Shown piece by piece: positions 17,348-25,777 of a stretch of 57,405 nt of DNA. Source of the DNA: Paenibacillus lupini (GTDB lineage: Bacteria > Bacillota > Bacilli > Paenibacillales > Paenibacillaceae); assembly GCF_011761355.1 (NCBI RefSeq), contig NZ_JAASRW010000008.1, forward strand, positions 1-57,405, given 5' to 3'. A program made the translations under genes and the position numbers. The notes under the pieces are model-generated. The model saw nothing but the letters and a program-made list of their open reading frames with translations. It ran no database searches and was not told the origin of the DNA. How positions within the stretch are numbered: the stretch's first letter is position 1; each line of letters starts with the position of its first letter.

Positions 17348-19351
17348 CTATCCAAGCTCCGCACGAAGCTCAAGCACTGCGTCACGCAGCTCTGCTGCTC
17401 TCTCGAACTGCAGGTTCTTCGCTGCATCCTTCATCTCTGCTTCCAGTCTTTGCAGCAAAGCTTGGCGATCCTTCTTCGACATCTTCGCCGAGCCTACGCC
17501 CGTCAAATATTCCGATTTCTCCTCGGCAACTTTCGTCGCCTTAATATCATCATGAACCTTCTTACGAATCGTCTGCGGCGTTATGCCATGCTTCTCGTTA
17601 TATGCAATCTGGATCGTCCGGCGGCGCTCTGTCTCCTTAAGTGCCTTATCCATGGAATCCGTAATCTTATCTCCGTACATGATAACTCGGCCTTCACTGT
17701 TACGCGCAGCACGCCCAATTGTCTGAATCAGTGAGCGTTCAGAACGCAGGAAGCCTTCTTTATCAGCATCCAGAATCGAGACAAGCGATACTTCTGGTAA
17801 ATCGAGACCTTCCCTCAGCAAGTTAATACCCACAAGAACATGGAATGTACCAAGACGCAAGTCACGCAGAATCGCAATCCGCTCTAAGGTCTTAATATCC
17901 GAGTGCAAATAACGCACTTTAATGCCGATCTCTTTAAAATAATCCGTCAGATCTTCCGCCATCTTCTTCGTCAGCGTTGTCACAAGGACACGCTCATCCT
18001 TAGCAATCCGGTCACGAATCTCGACTAACAGATCATCAATCTGTCCTTTCGTCGGACGCACCTCAATAATCGGATCAAGCAAACCTGTTGGACGAATAAT
18101 CTGTTCAATCATCGTCGGGCATTGCTCCAGCTCATAAGGTCCTGGTGTAGCCGATACATAAATTTGCTGGCCAGCCTTCTCCTCGAATTCCTCGAAGCGC
18201 AGCGGCCGGTTATCAAGCGCCGACGGCAGACGGAAGCCATGGTTCACAAGCATTTCCTTCCGCGCACGGTCGCCATTGTACATCGCCCGGATCTGCGGCA
18301 GGGTTACGTGGGATTCGTCAATAACGATCAGCATATCTTCCGGAAAATAATCCATCAGCGTATACGGCGTAGCTCCACGTTCCCGGAATGTCAAAGGTCC
18401 AGAATAGTTCTCGATGCCAGAGCAGAAGCCCATCTCCGCCATCATCTCAAGATCATAACGTGTTCGCTGCTCCAAACGCTGCGCTTCGAGCAATTTTCCA
18501 TTCTCCCGCAACTCGGCAAGACGTTCCTCCAGCTCACGCTCGATATTACCAAGCGCAACCTTCATTGTCTCTTCATGGGTAACGAAGTGAGACGCCGGGA
18601 ATATGGCTACATGATCGCGTTCGCTTACGATCTCGCCAGTAAGCACGTCGATCTCCGTAATCCGTTCAATCTCATCGCCAAACAGCTCGACCCGGATCGC
18701 CCGCTCATTATTGGCAACCGGGAAAATCTCTACTATATCACCGCGGACACGGAACGTACCGCGGATAAAGTTAATATCATTGCGCTGGTACTGAATATCA
18801 ACCAGTTTATGAAGAATTGTATCCCTAGGCTTCTCCATGCCTACCCGCAGCGACAAAACTAAGCTGCCGTACTCGGAAGGCGAACCGAGACCATAAATAC
18901 AGGATACACTCGCTACAATAATGACGTCCCTGCGTTCGAACAAAGAACTGGTCGCGGAGTGGCGCAGCTTGTCGATCTCATCATTAATGCTGGAATCCTT
19001 CTCAATATAGGTATCTGTAGACGGGATATAAGCCTCAGGCTGAAAATAATCATAATAGCTGACAAAGTAACTTACTGCATTGTCCGGGAAAAACTGTTTA
19101 AACTCGCTGCACAGCTGTGCCGCGAGCGTCTTGTTGTGTGCAATGACCAGCGTCGGCCGGTTAAGCTCCGCGATCATATTCGCAATCGTGTAGGTCTTAC
19201 CCGTACCTGTCGCACCAAGCAAGGTCTGCTTGACCTCACCGTTCTGCACACCTTCAACAAGTTTTCTGATCGCTCCCGGTTGATCGCCCTGCGGCGTGTA
19301 GTCGGACTTTAATTGAAATAATTGCTCTGAAATCTCACTCACTTGCGCCAT
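17348..19351 (-). CDS. uvrB: excinuclease ABC subunit B (UvrB)
   Basis: The central factor of nucleotide excision repair. It verifies damage with its beta-hairpin and recruits UvrC. Walker A GATGTGKT is at 46-53. The beta-hairpin YYDYFQPEAYIPSTDTYIEKD follows at about 93-113, then helicase motifs DESHVTLPQ, the interaction domain and QTIGRAARN. The C-terminal UVR domain (about 628-663, LEAEMKDAAKNLQFERAAELRD) is present. ATG at 19351 has GGGGTGG upstream. A near-consensus LexA box about 80 bp upstream indicates SOS control of the uvrB-uvrA pair. Confidence 0.98.
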   Translation of the reverse strand: MAQVSEISEQLFQLKSDYTPQGDQPGAIRKLVEGVQNGEVKQTLLGATGTGKTYTIANMIAELNRPTLVIAHNKTLAAQLCSEFKQFFPDNAVSYFVSYYDYFQPEAYIPSTDTYIEKDSSINDEIDKLRHSATSSLFERRDVIIVASVSCIYGLGSPSEYGSLVLSLRVGMEKPRDTILHKLVDIQYQRNDINFIRGTFRVRGDIVEIFPVANNERAIRVELFGDEIERITEIDVLTGEIVSERDHVAIFPASHFVTHEETMKVALGNIERELEERLAELRENGKLLEAQRLEQRTRYDLEMMAEMGFCSGIENYSGPLTFRERGATPYTLMDYFPEDMLIVIDESHVTLPQIRAMYNGDRARKEMLVNHGFRLPSALDNRPLRFEEFEEKAGQQIYVSATPGPYELEQCPTMIEQIIRPTGLLDPIIEVRPTKGQIDDLLVEIRDRIAKDERVLVTTLTKKMAEDLTDYFKEIGIKVRYLHSDIKTLERIAILRDLRLGTFHVLVGINLLREGLDLPEVSLVSILDADKEGFLRSERSLIQTIGRAARNSEGRVIMYGDKITDSMDKALKETERRRTIQIAYNEKHGITPQTIRKKVHDDIKATKVAEEKSEYLTGVGSAKMSKKDRQALLQRLEAEMKDAAKNLQFERAAELRDAVLELRAELG

Positions 19352-19378
19352 CCACCCCGTTTCCCATACTCATCAATC

Positions 19379-19407
19379 ATTATAGTCAAAATTCTTATAT
19401 ATAAGAA
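19379..19407 (-). promoter_or_regulatory. putative sigma-A promoter of uvrBA
   Basis: Minus strand TATAAT (19384-19379) with TTCTTA 17 bp upstream (19407-19402). The -10 is perfect and the -35 weak. The -35 lies inside an 18-bp perfect palindrome ATTCTTATATATAAGAAT (19391-19408). Confidence 0.5.
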
Positions 19408-19422
19408 TATAGCACAAATATC

Positions 19423-19436
19423 CGAATGTGTGTTCC
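19423..19436 (-). promoter_or_regulatory. LexA (DinR) operator, SOS box
   Basis: CGAATGTGTGTTCC differs at one position from the Bacillus SOS consensus CGAACRNRYGTTYC. It lies 72-85 bp upstream of the uvrB start, just upstream of the predicted promoter, where LexA boxes of DNA repair genes are expected. Confidence 0.7.
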
Positions 19437-19475
19437 CCTCTATTATAGACATCTATAACAGCCGTTGCAACAAGG

Positions 19476-19516
19476 TGAAACGGCTGCGCCGTCCTTCGAT
19501 GGCGAGGCACGTTTCA
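19476..19516. repeat. hairpin element upstream of uvrB
   Basis: TGAAACG (19476-19482) and CGTTTCA (19510-19516) enclose an inner imperfect stem TGCGCCGTC/GATGGCGAGGCA. It has no terminator T run and no assigned role. It could be a remnant of a short repeat. Confidence 0.35.
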
Positions 19517-19582
19517 TTCCGGAGAATTCTATGCCCTATTTATAAGATGAAACTTATAAATTCTTAGAATTACTTAAAATCG

Positions 19583-19620
19583 AAGGGCTTCCCCTAAGCA
19601 CTCGCTTAGGAAAAGCCCTT
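19583..19620 (-). terminator. intrinsic terminator after the MinJ-like gene
   Basis: AAGGGCTT...AAGCCCTT with an inner CCTAAG/CTTAGG stem, 10 bp past the stop codon, followed on the minus strand by CGATTTTAAG. The stem is strong, the T run moderate. Confidence 0.75.
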
Positions 19621-19629
19621 TATCTTCAT

Positions 19630-20958
19630 TTAAACATCCAGAGTACCGGAACGATTCTCATCCTTCGCATAAGTTCTGCCTCGGCGGTTCGCCGTCCGTG
19701 CCCGGCGCAGCAGATCAAACAGTGTAGCAGGTTCCGCCGATGCATAATAGGTCGCTTTCTCATCAGGCGACAGAATAACGCCAAGCTGATGATGTTCGCC
19801 CTCATAGCGTGCCCGCTTGGCGAATTTGATCTCGCCATCAGCGTTTAATACTTCAAGCTTATACATCGCCGAGCTGTTCTGCAGCGATTCATGCAGATCC
19901 TCTTTCGAGTAGACGCGAGTACCATTCACCTTCGCAATAATCTCGCCCACATTCAGCTTCATCTCATCGGCTGGTGTTCCAGGCACAATGCCAAGAATAC
20001 GCAAGCCGCGCTGATCATTCACAAATAGCGGACTTTGTGCAGCTTCTACGATTCGACTGCGCCAAATAATCGCTTCATGCATCAGTAATGCGCATAAGGC
20101 AGCAATCGGCAGAAGTGCCGGCTGCCAAGATGCAAGCAGCGCAGCCCCCGTCAACAACAGGCTATACCACATCAAACCTTTCGAGGCATGGCGTGCCTTG
20201 GCACGGGGCAGCATTGTACGTGTCATTTCGCTGAAGCCAATAATCATCGGAAGCGCTACCACGCTCCAGCCCTGCGTCCAGTCTCCGCCAAATAAAGGCG
20301 TCCATGGCAGGTCAACGACCGATGCTCCACCTGTTGCCGGCACAAGCAGCAGCATCGGAACCGGCCAGAAGCCCTGTAGGATATAGCCGCCAACTAGCTT
20401 GCCGCGTTTCCCTTCGAGGAACAACGGAGTAGCAAGCTGATCGCCATGCCTGCGAACAAGGAACGCTTCGACCAAATGAAGAAGAGCTACAAGCACGAGG
20501 ATACCGGGCATGTCCAAACTTCCCAAGGAACGCGCAATATCGCCAATCCATCCACCATTATCCTCGAGTGGAGTAAAGCCGATAATCCACTGCAGTAGAG
20601 CCATTACACCAGCTGCATAAGCAAAGCATAAATAACGAATCCGGAACAGAAGAAGCACGACCGCTGTTCCCCACAGCCACAAAACAGCATCTCCAGTTAA
20701 GCTTATACCGATAAAGGCTGCTGCAATCGAGGCGAGTACGCCGGCAACAAGCCCGGCCAGCATGGCTTTTGCTAATAATCGGGGCCAGATATGTAAACGT
20801 ACAGCGAACATCCGCCGTTCAAGACTCACTTGCCGTGTGTATTGTAGGATTATAAATAATACCGCGATATAGTAAAAAGGCTGTGCCAGCAAATGTACAA
20901 ACGCTTGGCCAAACTGATCTAGTAATGCATTGGCTTCATCCAATCGCCACACTCCCAT
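19630..20958 (-). CDS. minJ: PDZ domain membrane protein, MinJ-like
   Basis: A 442-residue protein with about eight hydrophobic helices between residues 15 and 300, followed by a cytoplasmic or peripheral PDZ domain (LRILGIVPGTPADEMKLNVGEIIAKVNGTRVYSKEDL, about 325-390) and a basic tail. This architecture and its place next to ctpB and ftsEX match Bacillus subtilis MinJ, the scaffold that links DivIVA to MinCD at the poles and septum. Identity is inferred mainly from architecture and neighbourhood, because MinJ sequences diverge strongly. It probably belongs to the ftsE-ftsX-M23-ctpB cluster, although a terminator-like hairpin sits on either side. Confidence 0.7.
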   Translation of the reverse strand: MGVWRLDEANALLDQFGQAFVHLLAQPFYYIAVLFIILQYTRQVSLERRMFAVRLHIWPRLLAKAMLAGLVAGVLASIAAAFIGISLTGDAVLWLWGTAVVLLLFRIRYLCFAYAAGVMALLQWIIGFTPLEDNGGWIGDIARSLGSLDMPGILVLVALLHLVEAFLVRRHGDQLATPLFLEGKRGKLVGGYILQGFWPVPMLLLVPATGGASVVDLPWTPLFGGDWTQGWSVVALPMIIGFSEMTRTMLPRAKARHASKGLMWYSLLLTGAALLASWQPALLPIAALCALLMHEAIIWRSRIVEAAQSPLFVNDQRGLRILGIVPGTPADEMKLNVGEIIAKVNGTRVYSKEDLHESLQNSSAMYKLEVLNADGEIKFAKRARYEGEHHQLGVILSPDEKATYYASAEPATLFDLLRRARTANRRGRTYAKDENRSGTLDV

Positions 20959-20971
20959 TCGACTAAAATAA

Positions 20972-20999
20972 AAGGCTGACTCTGTTTAGAGTCAACCTT
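20972..20999 (-). terminator. intrinsic terminator after ctpB
   Basis: AAGGCTGACTCT / AGAGTCAACCTT stem (12 bp, one mismatch) with a 4-nt loop, followed on the minus strand by TTTATTTTAG. Confidence 0.82.
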
Positions 21000-21021
21000 A
21001 TAATGATTCGACAGTTCCTCT

Positions 21022-22485
21022 TTATTTCCTGCTCACAGCTTGGATTGCTTCCAGAAGCTGTTTATCGTTATTCTCGTCTTTGATCCACTTTACAACAGCT
21101 TGCTCCAAGCTGCTTGCTGTCTTGGTATCAAGCTGTCCTGTAGTCGGCAATCCAGCACTTTGCTGGAAATTCTTCACGGCAAGCTCCGTTGAAGCACTGA
21201 AGTAACCGTCCTCCCGCTGTGTGGAATAACCGAGGCCTGTCAGCATGACCTGAGCATTGCGAATCTGCTCACCAATCATGTCCTTCTTCAGCGTTTCCGT
21301 CAAAGTAAGTCTAGCTACGGTATACAGCTTCGGCGGCAATACCTCAATCGTTGGCTTAATACCCTTCTGATGAATCCAATTACCATCTGGCGTGAGCCAT
21401 TTTGCAATCGTCATTTTCACCAGACTGCCGTCACCCAGCGTCTTGTTATAGCTGACTTGCACCGTACCTTTACCATAAGAAGTCTCTCCGACCAGAATCG
21501 CTCCTGCCCGCTCCTGCAGCGCACCTGCCAAAATTTCGGACGCGCTAGCACTTCCTTTATTCATCAGAACTGCAATCGGATAATCCTTGCCTCCGCCTAG
21601 CGAAGCGGTCTTATCCCGATCACCTTCACGATCTTCGACTTGGACGATTGTCTCGCCCTTCTTAATAAACTGCTGCGCAATCTCGACAACGACTGGCAAG
21701 ATACCGCCCGGGTCATTACGCACGTCAATGACAAGCCCTTTCATCCCTTGTTTCTCGAGACGAGCAAGCTCCTCCTTGAATCGATCCGCCGTATTCAAAG
21801 AGAACTGACGAATCTCGATGACGCCAGTACCATCATTACGAAGATTGGCAAAGACGGTCTCAACATCAATATCGTCTCTTACGAGAATGAGGTCGATAGG
21901 CTGCGTATTACCCGAACGCTCGATTTGGAGCTTCGCTTTTGTTCCTTTAGGACCACGAATTTTGCCAACTGCATCATTCAAGGTAAGACCATCTAATTTC
22001 TCGCCGTTTACCGACAACACGATGTCTTTAGCCAAAAGGCCGGCTTTTTCTGCAGGAGAACCTTTAATCGGCGCAACAACAACGACTTTGCCTTTCTCAA
22101 GCGTTACCTCTGCACCAATGCCGGAGAAAGAGCCTTCAATGGATTGGGAAAACTGTTTGGCCACATCCTTTTCCATATAAACGGAGTAAGGATCGTCGAG
22201 AGATTCCATCATCCCTCTGACGGCACCGTCCACCAGCTCATCCCGATCAATATCTTTGAAATACTTGGTTTCAATTAACCCTAGAACCGCATTAATTTTT
22301 GACTCTTCCTTCGCACTCAGCCCGTTGCGATCACTTGAGGCAGCCGCAGATACCGAAGCTTGCTTCCCGTTTGCCGGCCAAAAAATCTGATCACCTATGG
22401 TCAACGTTACGAGCACTGAAGCAACCATCGTCATCAGCAGAAGGACAAATACGGTTCTTCCTTTAAAATACACGTTCGACACCAC
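21022..22485 (-). CDS. ctpB: S41 family carboxy-terminal processing protease (CtpB-like)
   Basis: A membrane-anchored, PDZ-gated serine protease of 487 residues. An N-terminal transmembrane helix (about 10-30) is followed by the family N-domain, a PDZ domain (about 118-200, SGIGAEVTLEKGKVVVVAPIKGSPAEKAGL) and the protease core with Ser314 (NKGSASASEIL) and Lys339 (TSYGKGTVQ) as catalytic dyad. A C-terminal peptidoglycan-binding_1 domain (about 400-465, LTGLGYSTQREDGYFSASTELAVKNFQ) follows. In Bacillus CtpB helps control the sigma-K checkpoint during sporulation. The position next to ftsEX is conserved. Confidence 0.93.
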   Translation of the reverse strand: MVSNVYFKGRTVFVLLLMTMVASVLVTLTIGDQIFWPANGKQASVSAAASSDRNGLSAKEESKINAVLGLIETKYFKDIDRDELVDGAVRGMMESLDDPYSVYMEKDVAKQFSQSIEGSFSGIGAEVTLEKGKVVVVAPIKGSPAEKAGLLAKDIVLSVNGEKLDGLTLNDAVGKIRGPKGTKAKLQIERSGNTQPIDLILVRDDIDVETVFANLRNDGTGVIEIRQFSLNTADRFKEELARLEKQGMKGLVIDVRNDPGGILPVVVEIAQQFIKKGETIVQVEDREGDRDKTASLGGGKDYPIAVLMNKGSASASEILAGALQERAGAILVGETSYGKGTVQVSYNKTLGDGSLVKMTIAKWLTPDGNWIHQKGIKPTIEVLPPKLYTVARLTLTETLKKDMIGEQIRNAQVMLTGLGYSTQREDGYFSASTELAVKNFQQSAGLPTTGQLDTKTASSLEQAVVKWIKDENNDKQLLEAIQAVSRK

Positions 22486-22568
22486 CTTGACCCATCCGAT
22501 TTTGCGTTAACCTCACTAGTATATGATAAGTTGTCCATATTTATTTGCAACTTCTTCCTAATGCAGGA

Positions 22569-22622
22569 GAAGGCATACGCGTGAAATAACGGAAAAGATC
22601 CCGCATCCCTCGGTATGCCTTC
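22569..22622 (-). terminator. possible terminator after the M23 gene
   Basis: GAAGGCATAC (22569-22578) pairs perfectly with GTATGCCTTC (22613-22622) across a 34-nt loop, just past the stop codon. There is no T run on the minus strand, so it may instead be a 3' stabilising hairpin or a processing structure. Confidence 0.4.
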
Positions 22623-22630
22623 AATTGATG

Positions 22631-23815
22631 CTATTTCAAATAACTCGTCGGATTAACCGCCGTTTGATTTTTCCGAACCTCGAAGTGAAGATGCGGCCCA
22701 GTAGAATCACCGGTACTGCCAACTTCCGCGATTTTCTGGCCTTTCTTCACCGACTGGCCTTCTTTCACCTTAATACCACCGTTTCGAATATGACCGTATA
22801 AGGTCCATAGACCGTTACCATGATCAATGATGACCGTATTACCATAGCCGCTCGTCACTCTTGCTACGAGAACAACACCAGACTCAGCTGCGAAAATATC
22901 CGTCCCCTGCTTCGCTGCAAAGTCGATGCCGGCATGAAGTTTCTTGACACCTGTTATCGGATGAATCCGATAGCCAAAGTTTGAACTGATTCGATATGTA
23001 CCGCGGATTGGCATACCTAGCTTGCCGCCAGTGTACGGATTTCTGATCGAATTTTTCTTCTTGTTCAGATCCGCAACTTTCTTGGCGAGTGCGATCAGTT
23101 GCTTTTCCTGCTCCTCACTGATGTCCTCGAGTTCTTGCATCTCTTTGGTGTAGTTTGCAATTAATACTTCTTTCTCTTCTTCCTTCTGGTCCAGCTCCGA
23201 CTTATACTGTTGAAGCTTCGTGTACATCGTCTTCACTTCACCCAAGGCAGATGCGACGTTCGCCTTTTTCTCGGCGACCAACACTTTATCTTTTTTATGC
23301 TGCTCTAGGATACTCCGATCCTGGGTTAAGATCGAATGCAGCGAATCAAACCTGTCAATGAAATCAGAGAAGCTTGTTGCGCTGAACAGAACCTCCAGAT
23401 AGGATACCGCGCCATTCTCATACATCAGCTTCATACGGGATTGCAGCAGCTCGTCCCGTTCCTTCACCTGCTCTTCTGCCTTATCCAGCTCTTTGCCGGC
23501 CTTCTGGAGCTCTGCTTCCTTCGTATCCACCTGGTCTTGTACATAGTTCAGGTTATCGACAACGTTGTCGAGCTGATCATTCAGTTTCAGAATCGCTTGC
23601 TGAGCGTCTTCCTTTTTTACGGAAATGTCATTCTTTTTTGCTTCCGCATTTTTAGCGTTTTGCTGAGCCTGCTCAATTTGTTTCTTGGCCGAAGCAAGAT
23701 CTTTATTAATTTTATCTAGAGATGATGCGGCATTTCCGCCAACAGGCTGCAACATAAATACAGTCAACATCGTTATGACGATAAATAGTTTTTTCACTTT
23801 CACCTGCGCGGTCAC
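22631..23815 (-). CDS. EnvC-like murein hydrolase (activator), M23 peptidase with coiled coil
   Basis: A secreted 394-residue protein. It has a signal peptide (LFIVITMLTVFMLQPVGGNAA), a long coiled coil (about 35-265, rich in Lys, Glu and Gln heptads) and a C-terminal M23/LytM domain. The zinc-site motifs HAGIDFA, LYGH and GPHLHFEV are all present, so the peptidase may be active, unlike degenerate E. coli EnvC. The coding region abuts ftsX directly (1 bp apart on the map). In E. coli FtsEX drives EnvC and in Bacillus it drives CwlO. The fused coiled coil suggests this is the wall hydrolase controlled by the FtsEX encoded just upstream. Confidence 0.92.
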   Translation of the reverse strand: MTAQVKVKKLFIVITMLTVFMLQPVGGNAASSLDKINKDLASAKKQIEQAQQNAKNAEAKKNDISVKKEDAQQAILKLNDQLDNVVDNLNYVQDQVDTKEAELQKAGKELDKAEEQVKERDELLQSRMKLMYENGAVSYLEVLFSATSFSDFIDRFDSLHSILTQDRSILEQHKKDKVLVAEKKANVASALGEVKTMYTKLQQYKSELDQKEEEKEVLIANYTKEMQELEDISEEQEKQLIALAKKVADLNKKKNSIRNPYTGGKLGMPIRGTYRISSNFGYRIHPITGVKKLHAGIDFAAKQGTDIFAAESGVVLVARVTSGYGNTVIIDHGNGLWTLYGHIRNGGIKVKEGQSVKKGQKIAEVGSTGDSTGPHLHFEVRKNQTAVNPTSYLK

Positions 23816-24733
23816 CTACACTTTCAAATATTTACGTACCGAGATTGTACTTCCCCACACCCCAAGCAAGGTGCCAAGACCAATAAGCAGTGTTGCGATT
23901 TTCCATCCACAATCTTGAACCGGAATCAGCTTAATCATGAGCAGTCCCAGTTCCGCTTCATTCAGATGCACAAGCTCCGAGTACGCGAACAGTACCACTG
24001 CCGTTGTAATGCCTGAAGCGACGATACCGATTAAAGCACCTTCGACAAAAAACGGCCAGCGGATGAATGCATTAGTTGCGCCTACCAGCTTCATAATGCC
24101 AATCTCGCGGCGTCTTGCCAGGATCGTCATCTTAATGGTCGTGGAAATCAGGAACATAGCTGTTACGCCAAGGCCAATGACGACAATAAGGCCGATGTTG
24201 CGAATTGCATTCGTAATTTTAAACATTTTCTCGACTGTGCCTTGTCCGTATTTCACGCTCGTAATCGGCTTTGTCTCATCACCGTTGTTCAATGCCTTAA
24301 TCTGATTCGCGGTTACATTAATGTTCTGCGGATCAAATACTTCGACCGTGAAGGAATCCGGCAGCGGGTTGCTTTCCTGGTCGTAACCATCCAGCAGCGC
24401 ATCGCCGTCTTGGCCGAGATTTTTGCGGAGCAGCTCAAGCCCTTCTTCCTTCGACACAAACTCAACTTTGCTCACATCTGCCAGCTTACGAATTTTGTTC
24501 TCCAGCTGATTAGCCTTCTGCTGATCAATATCCGTTTGCAAGTAGACACGGATTTGGACCTGGCTTTCGATATTGGAAGCCATGCTGTTGATGTTCAGGG
24601 CCAGAAGCACGAATACACCAAGCAGGAATAGTGAGAAAAAGATCGAGCTGATCGAAGCAAAGGACATCCATCCATTCCGGATGATGTTCTTGAAGCCCTC
24701 TCGGAAATGACGGAGCAGCGTACTAAGCTTCAT
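23816..24733 (-). CDS. ftsX: cell division ABC transporter permease FtsX
   Basis: The membrane subunit of the FtsEX complex, which transmits ATP hydrolysis across the membrane to a cell-wall hydrolase. It has an N-terminal transmembrane helix (SFASISSIFFSLFLLGVFVLLALNI), a large extracellular loop (about 50-170) and three C-terminal helices in the FtsX domain (IRNIGLIVVIGLGVTAMFLISTTIKMTILARRREIGIMKLVGATNAFIRWPF). I take ATG at 24733 (MKLSTLLRHFREG), which overlaps the ftsE stop by 11 bp. The longer frame starting at 24787 would overlap ftsE much further and has no family support. It is translationally coupled to ftsE. Confidence 0.95.
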   Translation of the reverse strand: MKLSTLLRHFREGFKNIIRNGWMSFASISSIFFSLFLLGVFVLLALNINSMASNIESQVQIRVYLQTDIDQQKANQLENKIRKLADVSKVEFVSKEEGLELLRKNLGQDGDALLDGYDQESNPLPDSFTVEVFDPQNINVTANQIKALNNGDETKPITSVKYGQGTVEKMFKITNAIRNIGLIVVIGLGVTAMFLISTTIKMTILARRREIGIMKLVGATNAFIRWPFFVEGALIGIVASGITTAVVLFAYSELVHLNEAELGLLMIKLIPVQDCGWKIATLLIGLGTLLGVWGSTISVRKYLKV

Positions 24734-25412
24734 ACCCGTACTCCCCTCTTGCTTCATCGCGGGCAATGTTGCCGTTCTCGATGGCAATAACGCGTTTGCG
24801 CATCGTGTTCACGATCTCTTTGTTGTGCGTTGCCATAACGATTGTTGCACCGCGGAAGTTGATCTCCTCGAGAAGATTCATAATGCCCCAGGAGGTCTCG
24901 GGATCAAGGTTGCCGGTTGGTTCATCCGCTACGATAACGGTAGGGTTATTCACGATCGCTCGCGCAATAGCGACACGCTGCTGTTCACCGCCGGACAGCT
25001 GGGCTGGCAGGCTGTTATGTTTATGTTTAAGACCAACAAGATCGAGCACTTCCATCGTTCTTTTCTTAATCAGGCGACGAGGCGCTTCGATTACTTCCAT
25101 CGCGAAGGCTACATTTTCGTAGACGGTAAGCTTCGGAAGCAGTCTGAAATCTTGGAAAATAACGCCGATATTACGTCTAACGTATGGGATCTTACGTGGC
25201 TTTAATTTACCTATATTGAAGCCGTTGACGGAGATTTGGCCTTTCGTTGGAACTTCCTCACGGTAGATCAGTTTCATGAAGGTAGATTTACCAGCGCCGG
25301 ATGGGCCGACGAGGTATACAAATTCGTTGCGATCTATGCGGACGGAAACGCCACGCAGTGCGTGAGTACCATCGGTGTACGTCTTCCAAATGTCTTGCAT
25401 CTCAATCAACAT
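24723..25412 (-). CDS. ftsE: cell division ATP-binding protein FtsE
   Basis: The ABC ATPase that pairs with FtsX. Walker A is GPSGAGKS, the Q-loop region IGVIFQDFRLLPKLTVYENV, the signature LSGGEQQR and Walker B VIVADEPTGNLD, with the switch histidine in MATHNKE. The start is ATG at 25412 (MLIEMQDIWKTY), preceded by AGGATGTGATA. The reading frame is open further upstream, but those residues have no family counterpart and no ribosome site. It heads the ftsE-ftsX-M23 operon. Confidence 0.96.
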   Translation of the reverse strand: MLIEMQDIWKTYTDGTHALRGVSVRIDRNEFVYLVGPSGAGKSTFMKLIYREEVPTKGQISVNGFNIGKLKPRKIPYVRRNIGVIFQDFRLLPKLTVYENVAFAMEVIEAPRRLIKKRTMEVLDLVGLKHKHNSLPAQLSGGEQQRVAIARAIVNNPTVIVADEPTGNLDPETSWGIMNLLEEINFRGATIVMATHNKEIVNTMRKRVIAIENGNIARDEARGEYGYEA

Positions 25413-25777
25413 TATCACATCCTGTTTTTTATCAAACTCTAAGCATTTATAAGTTTTCGTCTTATAAATAGAGCTTAGAATCCTCCGAAATGAACCGCTT
25501 TCCACTACCAAAGAATGGATGAAGCCATTTCACCTCAGCCTTACGTATTCGACAGGGATATACGAAATCCTTCACATTGGGTCTTATTTCCTCATTTTTC
25601 ACAATTCTCATTATAGTTGTAAAGGATGATTTACCGCGATTTCGGGTCCTTCATTCGACAAATGGTGCTTGTCGTCTTATGACGACAGACTCGTCTGCAA
25701 AGCAATTGACAAGTAGGTTTAATCCCTTGCATATACATGAAACACTGTCATTTTCAACGGAAAGGGTGGTCTTGGAT
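25413..25777. other. divergent intergenic region between ftsE and the VanW gene
   Basis: It holds a long inverted repeat at 25439-25478 (CTAAGCATTTATAAG against CTTATAAATAGAGCTTAG, with a 3-nt bulge) in the ftsE leader, and a rightward promoter candidate at 25706-25735. The inverted repeat has no T run in either direction. It could be an operator or a leader structure. The rest shows nothing I recognise. Confidence 0.6.
25706..25735 (+). promoter_or_regulatory. putative sigma-A promoter of the VanW gene
   Basis: TTGACA (25706-25711) with CATATA 18 bp downstream (25730-25735), about 40 bp before the ATG. The -35 is perfect, the -10 poor. Confidence 0.45.

Noticed and set aside
25577..25777. 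N-terminal extension of the VanW protein
   Set aside because: The upstream part of the open frame has no ribosome site and contains the predicted promoter, so it is intergenic rather than coding.
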